Source of the DNA: Alisma plantago-aquatica
Lineage: Eukaryota > Streptophyta > Magnoliopsida > Alismatales > Alismataceae
Assembly (NCBI GenBank): GCA_963693085.1
Contig: OY856412.1
Span: forward strand, 344,465,457-344,529,456
DNA: 64,000 nucleotides
Reading direction: 5' to 3'
The position numbers were made by a program, and so were the translations under genes. Every line of letters begins with the position of its first letter. The stretch's first letter is position 1. The notes beneath the pieces were generated by a model. It had not been told where the DNA came from. It made no database searches and saw only the letters and a list, made by a program, of their open reading frames with translations. Shown here piece after piece: positions 35,401 through 44,848 of the stretch.

Positions 35401-36475
35401 CAAGAAGTTTGATTCTTTCATGCAGAGTCACGAGTACCAGAAGACAAGTGCAGATCCATGTGTCTACATCAGGAGGTTTCCCAATGACAGGTTCATTATT
35501 CTACTACTCTATGTGGATGACATGTTGATAGTGGGTCAGGATCTCAGTTTGATCAGAAAATTGAAGACAGATCTTTCCAAAACCTTTGAGATGAAGGATT
35601 TGGGACCATCACGACAAATTTTGGGGATGCAGATCACACGTGACAGGACACAGCGCAAGTTGTGGTTGTCACAACAGAGTTATGTTGAACGGGTACTTGA
35701 GCGGTTTAACATGGGCAAAGCCAAAGTCGTGGGGACTCCACTTTCACGTCACTTCAAGCTGAGTAAGAAGTCATGCCCATCTACTGATGAGGAAAAGGAG
35801 GAGATGGTAAGGATTCCCTATTCTTCTGTTGTAGGGAGTTTGATGTACACAATGGTGTGTACCCGTCCTGATATTGCTCATGCAGTTGGCGTTGTGAGCA
35901 GGTTTCTCTCAAATCCTGGAAAAGATCACTGGGAGGCGGTCAAGTGGATCTTCAGATACTTACGAGGCACGAGCAACACGTGTTTGATGTTTGGTGATTC
36001 AGAACCAGCTCTAAAGGGCTTCGTTGATGCTGACATGGCAGGTGATATAGATCACGGGAAATCTACTTCTGGGTATATCTTCACTTTTGCAGGGGGAGCC
36101 ATATCTTGGCAGTCCAGGTTGCAGAAGTGTGTTGCACTTTCAACTACAGAGGCAGAATACATTGTAGCAGCGGAAGCAGGAAAAGAAATTCTCTGGTTGG
36201 TGAGATTTCTAAGGGAGCTGGGGATGATTCAGATTGACCAGACTATTTTCTGTGATAGTCAGAGTGCCATTGACTTGAGCAAGAGCACAATGCATCATGC
36301 ACGGACAAAGCACATTGATGTGAGATATCACTGGCTTCGTGATGTTATAGAGAAGAAGTTGTTGACTCTGAAAAAGATCCATACTGAGAAGAATGCTTCT
36401 GATATGATGACCAAGGTGGTGACACGAGACAAGCTAGAGCTTTGTAAGAAGCTCTGCGGTGTACATTCCCAATGA
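32432..36475 (+). pseudogene. gag-pol polyprotein of copia J, two in-frame stops
   Basis: One frame of 1347 sense positions from ATG 32432 (MGKDEDATMIKL). Domains in order: gag; CCHC zinc knuckle 'CFHCGKLGHFKRDC' from residue 237; protease 'WVVDTAASYHASP' with D306 (DTAAS is normal for Tnt1 relatives); GAG-pre-integrase and the HHCC region ('HKRLGHMSEKGL'); integrase core with 'FIDDASRKVWVY', 'LRTDNGGEYTS' and 'PQHNGTAERMN'; an acidic linker rich in S, D and E; RT with 'YVDDMLIVG' at about 35510-35536; RNase H with 'DADMAGDIDHGKSTSG', 'STTEAEYI' and 'DSQSAIDLSK'. Stops: TGA at 33857-33859 (residue 476, between integrase zinc domain and core) and TAG at 34847-34849 (residue 806, before RT). 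Both look like C-to-T changes (CGA, CAG). Confidence 0.93.
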
Positions 36476-36503
36476 TGATCGCTGAAGACCACATCTCCCT
36501 CAT

Positions 36504-36520
36504 GGGCTGGAGGGGGAGAT
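36504..36520 (+). other. Polypurine tract of copia J
   Basis: GGGCTGGAGGGGGAGAT directly before the 3' LTR. Confidence 0.88.
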
Positions 36521-37126
36521 TGTTGGGATTAGGAATATAATCCAGCCCATGTCTTAGTGGGATTTAGACTTGGGAGGGTTGGTTTGTGCTACCAATCCTA
36601 AAAGGAGTCAAATCTTGAATAGTAGGAATATGACTTCTTATGTGCAACATGCAGTTGGACTAGGATTCGAACTAGGACTAGAATTCCTGGTTGCAGTCAC
36701 ATGCATGGAGGCCTATAAATAGAGGCCCCTGGGGAGGGCTTTGGATTATCCACCGGTTGAGGTGTGAGTTCTCCAGTTGCTTGTTGGTGCCTTATGTGGT
36801 AGAGGGTGCCAGAGAACAAGAACAACTGATAGAGAAGCTCTCTTGGTTTATAAGAGAGGGCCAGCGACTTTGCCTTGAATCAAAGTAGCGGTTGGCGGTT
36901 GCTACCCGGATTTAGGGGTAATTAAATCTGGGAGGTGTGAGTTGTAATTTTATTACATAGTGCTTATTAGCAGGATTGCCCCGTAATTTTTCTCTCCTTA
37001 TTGAGGGGAGAGTTTTCCACGTTAAATCTGGTGTTTTTCTTCTTTGGGTTTTATACGCTTGTTGGTAGCGCTTCCGTGACAACTTTTCGTCACATCCGGG
37101 ACTGTATCGGTTCAACATCCCCAACA
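36521..37126 (+). repeat. 3' LTR of copia J
   Basis: 606 bp, same ends as the 5' LTR. Eleven substitutions, no indels, including a double GG/AA change about 110 bp before the end. Confidence 0.95.
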
Positions 37127-37131
37127 TGTTC
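37127..37131. repeat. Target-site duplication of element J (right, TGTTC)
   Basis: Second copy of the duplication, lying within the GHGT codons of the protease. Confidence 0.8.
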
Positions 37132-37765
37132 CGTGTCCAGTGGGATCGAAGGGCCCTGGGTTTACAGATACGTTCTGATGGTCGAATATCCTTGCCCCTA
37201 TGAGCTTTTTGTTGCAGAACTTCTTGTTGCCGAACTCGCATTTGCCCTTCCACCTTGGTGGGGGCGGCGCCATGCCGTCGTCTGTGAAAGAAGGGTGAGA
37301 AGGGTCGATGTCGGAGTCTACCACTCCGATGATCACACCTCTCCCGTATCCAGCGGCGCCACCCCAGAAGTTGTTCGGACCGGGATATAGACCGAGGAAG
37401 CTTGGAGTATGGGTCGTTAGAAAGGATGCCCGTTTCACGTCCGGCTCTGCATGTAGGAATCCATCCATCTCCCTCATCGCCTCCAGTTCCTCCGCCGTCA
37501 ACCTCGCCGCAAAGCCACTCAAAGCGTGGGTATAGGAATAGACCAACCGTGAGTCTGTCAACCCACCGTCGGAGCTGATCCTGGGCTGAGGCAAGAACGC
37601 CTCGTACCAGTCCCGATGGGAGCCGGCATGGTCGGGTGGAGGCTTGTGGACATGGACGATGTAGGTGATGCGGTCAGTATTCTCGCATGATGCTTGATCA
37701 GACAAGCAGTGGATGCAAAGGATTAGGAAAAGGGTGATGCGGGCAAATGAGGGGAAAGTTGTCAT
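37127..37765 (-). CDS. Subtilase fragment, N-terminal part
   Basis: 213 codons from ATG at 37765 (MTTFPSF) to GHGT. I chose this ATG because a hydrophobic signal peptide ('ITLFLILCIHCLS') follows at once; the frame is open a little further upstream but has no ATG there. The I9 inhibitor/propeptide starts at 'ITYIVHVHKPP' (about residue 33) and ends near 'VKRASFLTTHTPSFLGL'. Catalytic Asp is D150 in 'IGVVDSDIDPSHPSF'; most relatives have DTG, so the glycine is replaced by Asp. Catalytic His is H211 in GHGT, the last motif before element J. Confidence 0.9.
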
Positions 37766-37820
37766 GATGTTGTAGTAGTCGATTGCCGTCGGTGCCAATA
37801 AACGAAGCGAAGATCTCGCA

Positions 37821-37829
37821 TATATATTA
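37821..37829 (-). promoter_or_regulatory. TATA box of the subtilase gene
   Basis: TAATATATA on the minus strand about 55 bp before the chosen ATG, a usual distance for a short 5' leader. Confidence 0.55.
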
Positions 37830-39499
37830 GCATCTGCAGCCCCCTGCGCGTACGTAAGGATCGTTTTCTACAATTCTTTGACCTGGTATAAAGTTGTCAT
37901 GTGAGCGCGTGGAAGGAGAACCATTGGAATAGGTCAAATTAAAGATATTGTTTTTCCATTGGAGAGGTGTCCAGTTAGGAATTAATGTTCATGTCGTAAC
38001 ATTCGCTCATGGTTGTTTCCAAGTTTTGTTCCATCCGAGGTTAGTCAAATAAGTAAGCATGGTTGAATAATTTTCCACTTCTTTTCCGCCCTATAGTTTT
38101 TTATTGAACGAGAAACAAACATCTATCTCCCTTCAAGTCTTCTCCTTCCCGTTGCCTTTCGTGACCAAGCTTAGATTTTAAATAAAAGTATTTTTACATT
38201 TCAGTTCGTTATCTTCATGTGCTTTCCTACCAAGTTGGTATTGGAATTCTATCTCACCAAGTGGGTCTATAGAGCTCATTGTTAGATAACACAGTTTGAA
38301 ACGGTCATTTCGTTTTGTTAATGACGAGTAAAATGCATTTAACAGAAGGCATAGATCTTACTTGATAAATGGCACTTGCTAATAAAGATTTACAACAATA
38401 GAATATGGGTACATAGTTCATTTTTATCAAAAATCTATACATAGATGATACTGTGTACTATGAAAAATAACATATTTCTTAGTGTTACTATTATGAAACT
38501 GTGTTCGGTCAGAACATAATTGTGAACCTAGCTTTTTCTCTATATATTTACACATCAATCTTTTTAATAGTAACTCAACTTATTCAGTTGGATATCAATT
38601 TTATAATCAGAGTATGTTGATAATCCAATTTGATATCTTTATGCTTGATGCTCCGGTTTTTGACATAAATGTGCACATAGGCCCTAAGTTTCAAACTCTT
38701 TATACATTACCCTTTTGTAAGTAGAATGGACCCTCATCACTATCATCTTCTTGCTCTATAATATATATAGTGTGGTAAAGGATTCAATTATGAATCCAAC
38801 GACACACAAATTGGCTCAATTAGACTTACATAGCCCAAGCTCTGACCATATGAAATTTTGTTGAGTTGTCAATGTTTTAAACTCTATTTAACCCCTTTGT
38901 TTTCTTTATGGACCAACCCTCATTAGGATCAACCCACACATAGCCCATCTACGGGTGGTGTGTTTCCTCTAACTCTCATTTTGGCTCAATCCACTTCAAC
39001 CCTTGAATCTATGCCCAGAAATCGAGCTCTCAAAATCCAAGGGCCGTGATGCTTCAATATACCTCCGTACATCGAACAACAACACGTCCACCGTGACACA
39101 GAAAACCACCACGGCTAGCCCCTACTCATTCTTTGTTGGATACAGTTAAATGCCCCAACCTTAATTTTTTCACTCCCTTTTGTTTCACCCAATTTTCCCT
39201 CTCAATTGCGCCATCCAACACATTGTTCCCCTTCTTCCTTTCCTCGCAGCTCCATGGCAGCGTTGTCACTCTCAAGCATTTGGGGCTTCTATCATTAACG
39301 CTTATCAAGAACATCTGAGCCCATTGTCAGCCCTAAGAGTGGCTTTGGACTCAGGCAGTCACTTTTCAAACCTCCCATGGCCGGGAATGCAACTTCACGC
39401 CCCCTCTAGTGGGCTTGACACGAGGAAGGAAAAAGAGGTATGGTTGTTGGATTCAAATTCAATTATGTGCACCCCCTCCCCCTCTCGTGGGTTTGTCCA
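37830..39499. other. Upstream flank of the subtilase, no gene seen
   Basis: AT-rich sequence without long open frames, terminal repeats or recognisable motifs apart from scattered TATA-like stretches. It is one of the few stretches of the window that I cannot assign to a transposable element and may be original intergenic DNA. Confidence 0.5.
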
Positions 39500-39508
39500 T
39501 ATAACACC
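39500..39508 (-). repeat. Left tip of LTR D, including target duplication ACACC
   Basis: TATAACACC here joined to 61632 onward gives a start like that of LTR C (TGTAACGACC-type, with G to A in the terminal dinucleotide). ACACC (39504-39508) is the left target duplication of element A. Confidence 0.6.
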
Positions 39509-42500
39509 TATTACAACCCCAATCTTTGGGTTCTTTTAGTGATAAATCTAATTTTTCATATTAAAGATATTTGAACAAATAATGATATAATTTATTTTGA
39601 ATACGTGGATTTCGTTTACAATAGCCTTGATGATTGTGTTGTGGGCTTTATTGTCTATTGGTCCCAATAACAAGGAAATTCAATTAATAAATGAATGATT
39701 GAATAATTGAGAAAAGAAAAATAGAAACCTCTAGAAGGCAAATGATGTAATCCAAGGATGGATTTCGTGCCTCTTGGATTCCTTGGGTCCCAAGGAGTCC
39801 GAAGTTGCATAAAGAGTGCAATAAGAAAAGAAAAGATCAATTAAATATTTCTTTATTAAGAAAGAAATTGAAAACAATGGTAAAATGTAGAAAATAAGTA
39901 AAAAGAGGTACAATTGAGTTACCCTTGGAGGATTTTCATATCCATGAGGTTTCTAATATTAAAAGGAATTCCAATAAGGAAAATAAAAAGAGAAATAAAG
40001 AGAAATCTTCAGAAAGAGATATTTTGATAAGAAATAAATAAGATAATAAGAAATAATGGATCAAAGGTAAGTAAAAGGCTAAGGCATATTTGCAAGATGG
40101 GATTTCAAGCCATTAAGGTTCCTTGTGGTTCAAGGAACTCAGAATAATAATGTAATGGCAAAAGTAGAAGGAAATATCAATTAATTTGGTTTTATTTATA
40201 AATAACTTGCATATGAAGGAAACCCCTTTTTCCTTTAGAATCTGGGTTTCAAAATTTAATACACGAGTAGATAATTCCAAGATAGAGTTTCCTCTAAAAT
40301 TTGAGTGAAAAATGTTAATCGAGGAGGGAGATATGAATTTCTCAAATTATCCCCCTAAATATGAAATTCTTTTGTAAATAGGAATAATTCTTTTTCCTTT
40401 TGGTTAGCGCGGGCAAGGAAAGTCGTTAGATCAGAATCCAACATTTTTTGCTTATCGTCCAGTTCTACACGGACGTGGACTCTGCCAAGTCACAGAGGGT
40501 CTTTCCCTCTTGATTTCCGCTTGTCCGGTACATGTGCGCCCATGGAAACGATTCCATTAGGTTCGGGAGGGAATTTCGTGCCTCCCTGACCCTATATTGC
40601 TGAGCCCTAGACGTTCCTATAAGAAATGCTTAATTGGGAAGAAAACAAGGATGGCAGCGAGGTGAGGAACCCTAGAAGAACCCCCCTACATGCTATAAAT
40701 AGTGCCTCTGTAGACCCCTTATACCCTAACAGACGTCGCCGACTACTCTTCTTGATCTATCGTGCTCTAGAAGCATGGATTGTGCATGCTCCAACGAGCT
40801 CTAGGTTTTGATGCCGCCGCGGGCTGAGGAGATGAGGAAGAAAGAAGGGAGTTGTAGTATCCGTTGGATCGCGGATCACTTTGATCCCATGCATCAATCC
40901 AACGGACCAAAGGAGGGTCGGCTAACATAAGCCACGCATGACGACAGGCGTCAGATCGAGAAGCGGATCACTGGACTACGGATCTAGATTTTTGGTAATC
41001 GTCTATCTCTGACCGATATTTCAAGAAAATACTTTTTCTTGCAAAATTCATAGCAATTGCTAGGAATCTCAGATTAACAAACTTAATACATGAAAGTTGT
41101 ATAGAAAAATACAAGGAATCTAATAAAAATAATTTGATAACCTGGTTCTACTCTGTTTTGCAAAAGTGCCTTAATTTGCTAGTAAAATGTATTAAAAGTT
41201 AATGAGAAACCCTAATTGAATATAAAGGGTGAATTTTGGTGAATTAATAGGTCAAATTGATAAGCTTAACCCTGTTAATGATAAAGGTGGTTTGTTCATC
41301 CATTTTGAATGCAAGATTACCTAATTTAGAGTTGTAATCCATAAAAGAAGGATAATCTAAATGGAAACCCTAATTTGAGATAAAAGAGGAGAAAAATCAT
41401 ATTTATTCAGATTAAGGAAATAAGATGGTTAATAAAAATCATGAACTTGTTAAGAGAACTAAAATAAGAAATTAAGGGTTTTATGTAGTTTTGATTAATT
41501 AAGGATCATAATATTGAAAGAGGAGGTAAAAACCCTAATTCCCAAGGAAACCCTAAAATTGGAATTGAAATCCTAAGTAATATGATGAAATTGGATAAAT
41601 ATTAATAAAAGGAAATTGGTACTTCTATTTCAGGATTTCTATGCATCATTGCTTGCTTAATTGGGTTTCACTGCATATGTGAATCTTTCTTGATATTTGC
41701 AAACAAAGGTATGTGGTTACGCTTATGAATATCTCGAGTTAGTTTTCTGAGATTTTCTGAAGTTTTCGTCGATGACTTGAAATATACTGTTGGATTAATT
41801 TAGTTCATGCAAACTATAATGTGTCTATGACTAACACATAAGATATGTGCCTATTAGCTAAAATCATGGTCCCCTTTGTTGCTTAATAGTTGACCTAGTA
41901 CATGGCAACCAATGGGGTAGGTCCATCAGGTCATTGGATGACTTAGTACATGGCTACCAATGGGGTAGGTCCATCAAGTCACATTGAGTTATATATTGGG
42001 CTACCTTCAGGTAGTGCCATGCGACTCTATTACCCTATGTATTGGCAACCTATAAGGTAGGACCATGGGGGTAAGAATCTACCTGAAAGAGAGGTAGCAT
42101 ACAAGTCCACTCTAGGGATAGCATAGAGTTAGGGAATAGGTAAGGATTGAGTAGTATGGCTTAAAATGTAATCTTGGTTGTTAAATGATTAATTGAATGA
42201 TTACATTGTTAATATAGTTGCATGATTATTGTTTCCCCCACATACCAGCTTCTTGCTGACCGACGTTTTGTTTGTCGGCGTTTTAGGTACAAATGAAAAG
42301 AACAAACAGTAAAGTGGCATATGTGGAATTAAATGAGAATTAAAGTGCAAAGGAGGCCTAGTTAGATTAGTATTTTCATGGATAAAAGTTTAGAAATCCA
42401 AGTTTTCAAAAGGTATGCAAAGTTTTTATTTTTACCATAATTCAGTATCGTTGGTAGAATTTTATAATTGTTAATGATTAATTGTCGAACCTTTGATATG

Positions 42501-42571
42501 GGTTATTGGATAACGGCTCTGGCCTTTCGATCTCCCTTAATTGGGGGTTATCGAGAGGCGGGGTTGTTACA
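39509..42571 (+). repeat. 5' LTR of element A
   Basis: Starts TATTACAACCCC, ends GGGGTTGTTACA. TATA box TATAAATA at 40693-40700. A GC-richer stretch follows to about 40980, then an AT-rich leader with several AAACCCTA motifs. Two 48-bp-spaced repeats (TGACCTAGTACATGGC...) start at 41891 and 41939. Confidence 0.93.
41709..42286 (+). other. Conserved intron-like leader module, A 5' LTR
   Basis: AAAG|GTATGTGG at 41709, 48-bp tandem repeats, hairpin CCGAC-9 nt-GTCGG at 42260-42278, TTTTAG|GTAC ending at 42286; exactly 578 bp. Confidence 0.5.
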
Positions 42572-42573
42572 AT

Positions 42574-42593
42574 TGGTATCAGAATGAAGGTTC
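42574..42593 (+). other. Primer binding site of element A (mutated)
   Basis: TGGTATCAGAATGAAGGTTC; compared with B (TGGTATCAGAGCATAGGTTC) the middle bases have changed. Confidence 0.8.
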
Positions 42594-44848
42594 CTCACTT
42601 AATCTTTAATAATTATTAAATTTTACAAATTATGTAGAACCCAAGGGAGTTATTAGAGGATTATCCGAAAGACAGAGGTGTCTAGAAAAGGATCACGACC
42701 GGGGGCTGGTAATATTTTCCACCGCATCGCTAGTCGGAATACGAGGAATCTCGAATCCGTGTGACTGCCTGGACAAAGTCTTAGGGTATGAATCGAAATA
42801 AGATACCTTTAGGACTCTCTCATCTTGTTCATCCCTCCTCAACTCAAATTTTGTTAAGGACCTTAAGGATTAGGGTTTTATCTTTTTCCTCACCCTCTTG
42901 AGGTATAGGTAAGGTTGATAAGGATTAAGGAATCCTCCACCAAATTAATAAAAAGCATGTAAATAAGATGTCATGCACATAAGCTTAATAGAGTAAGCGT
43001 AAAAGAATAGATACATGCTTAGGTCGTATGACACGAGTTGTCAGGGGAGACCTGAGGATAGACCTCCTTGTCAGGAGGATGAGTAGAGAGAGTTAGTCTT
43101 GGAGGTAGAGACCTCCATTTAAAGTAGAGACCTGGCACATCCTCTAAAGATGATGCTAACCCTAACCCTAAGTGAAGGTTAGAGAGAGAGATGACACAAA
43201 GAGTTAGATGTCATGGTAGACCAGGTGTTTGGATGGACACACCTTGGGATACCATACAAGCCCAGAGAGGTTAGATCACCTAGTGCCTTTGGCGACCCAA
43301 CCCTGGAAAGGGTCATGCATGTTAGGGTGAAGGATGAATCCTTCATGGATGAGGTTAGAATAGAACCTATAGAAACCCTATGGGCTTATGCAAGTAGGGG
43401 ATAATATGCACCCAGAGTACATCAATAGTACGGCAGTAGGTTGAAACCTTGTCCAATAAGTATGATGGAAAGCTTTTTAGGTAATCATAAAAAACTAAGG
43501 GTAACCTTGAGCAAACATAAGTTAAACATAGGCATCACCCATGTAGAAGTATGCTTGTGAGATTGATCCTTCATGGAGAGAGGACCTCTAGTACTAAGGT
43601 TGGATGTGGAGTTAGCTCTAGAGAGAGAAAGAATGAATCCAGCAAGTAGGTTGGAAGCTTAAATTCCGAGACATGAGGAATAGTGGGGAGTAGAGGATGA
43701 TGCGACCTAAGTGGATGATAGTGGAAGCCTCGTGCTTGATCCTGAAGACTGGTGATATCTTGGTAGTCTTTAGAGGAATCAAACCCTAGAGAGAAGACGA
43801 GGTTGTTGGTACCTATGTGCTTATGGTATAGGTGTTTACCTGCTAGGTGGAGACAAAGAGTGCCTTAGACCCTGAGGAGGTTTAAGTAACCAGTTGTGAG
43901 GCATTATACCTACTTGGTTGTCCTTGAGGACTCAACTCTGAGGTGCCACTTATATAAAAGGATCATGGAAATACATGACATACCTTGGACATTCCTGATT
44001 CATAGTTAAGAGATTGAGCATGCAGTTGGACACCCAAAGGTGGACCTAGGGTTCCTAGGCCTAAGAGGGGAAGTAGTGTACATGATGCTCATGATGAGAT
44101 TTGAGTCTCTATAGTTTCGAGCATGGTACTCCTCATGTATAGAGGTAAAGGAAACCCCTTAAGTTAAGGGTATGTTTGATGAACCCCTCACAACTAAGTT
44201 GGTCTAATGTTGAGGATGAGAACAAGTGCGGCTTAGCATGGTTTGAGTCTTCTTGTGCCTTAGTAGCTTGCTAGGGCTAAGCAAGCTCATATGGACGTAA
44301 ACCCTTGACATAAGGATGTTTGTGACCATGTTGTCAGGTGTTGTAGTTTCCTCCCATCTTGGGAGAGGGACCCTTTTTGTAGGGTGTATACCAGTCTTGT
44401 TAGTTTAAGGTAACCTAAAGAGGTCTCATAGAATCTCAAGAAACTAAGTGAAGAGTACATGGTATGAGAATGAACCTATACACCCATAGTTAACCATCTC
44501 TAAAGTGCATATGGATGTGTTACCATGGAGGTAACCGATATGGGACCTGACCATGGTAGGCAATTCACCATGATCCCTAAGAAAGGATGAAAGACAGCCC
44601 AAGAATGTAGAGAGAGATGACAAAGGATTGGGTAAGGTCCTAAGTTGAACATGTACTATGTTAGAATCCTAAGTCTGTCCTAGGGTCAGGTAGGGATAAG
44701 ACCGATGGAAGAAGGAGTTGCCTAATTCCCTAGTTGCACATGACCATAGGGTTGGGAGGTAACAACTATCACTGTTTGAGGGCCATGGGTTAGGATATTG
44801 ATCACCTTCATGAACTCATGGGACCCAAAGGGCAGATGAGTAGGGCAC
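42594..44848 (+). other. Internal region of element A, left part, no coding seen
   Basis: Collinear with 48449-50740 of B and with the minus strand of C, beginning with a shared CCCAAGGGAGTTATTAGAGG block. All frames are short and show no gag motif. Ends at the target duplication GGCAC (44844-44848) of element B. Confidence 0.7.

Larger units (their letters stand above)
31789..37126 (+). mobile_element. Young Ty1/copia element J (Tnt1/Tork-like), nearly intact
   Basis: A 5338-bp element with two 606-bp LTRs, tRNA-iMet primer site, one gag-pol frame with two nonsense codons, purine tract and a 5-bp target duplication with one mismatch. It is antisense to the subtilase it interrupts. The LTRs differ at 11 positions counted by eye (about 1.8 percent), so it is the youngest large element here. 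Confidence 0.95.
30085..37765 (-). pseudogene. Subtilisin-like serine protease (plant subtilase, S8A), interrupted
   Basis: Secreted plant subtilase of the cucumisin/SBT type, with no intron apart from the inserted copia element J. The N-part (37765-37127) has the start ATG, a signal peptide, an I9 propeptide and the catalytic Asp and His. The C-part (31783-30085) has the oxyanion-hole region, PA insert, catalytic Ser and fibronectin-like tail. Joined, the parts would span about 778 codons, normal for the family. Two lesions inactivate it: element J inserted straight after GHGT, and one extra A near 31771-31772 (GGGAACAGCC on the minus strand) that shifts the frame between the HVAG and AARRF blocks. 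The open frames on both sides are otherwise clean, so loss looks recent. Confidence 0.9.

Noticed and set aside
43150..43175. Telomere-type repeat (CCCTAACCCTAAG)
   Set aside because: Only two units, present also in B and C interiors; part of the element, not an interstitial telomere.
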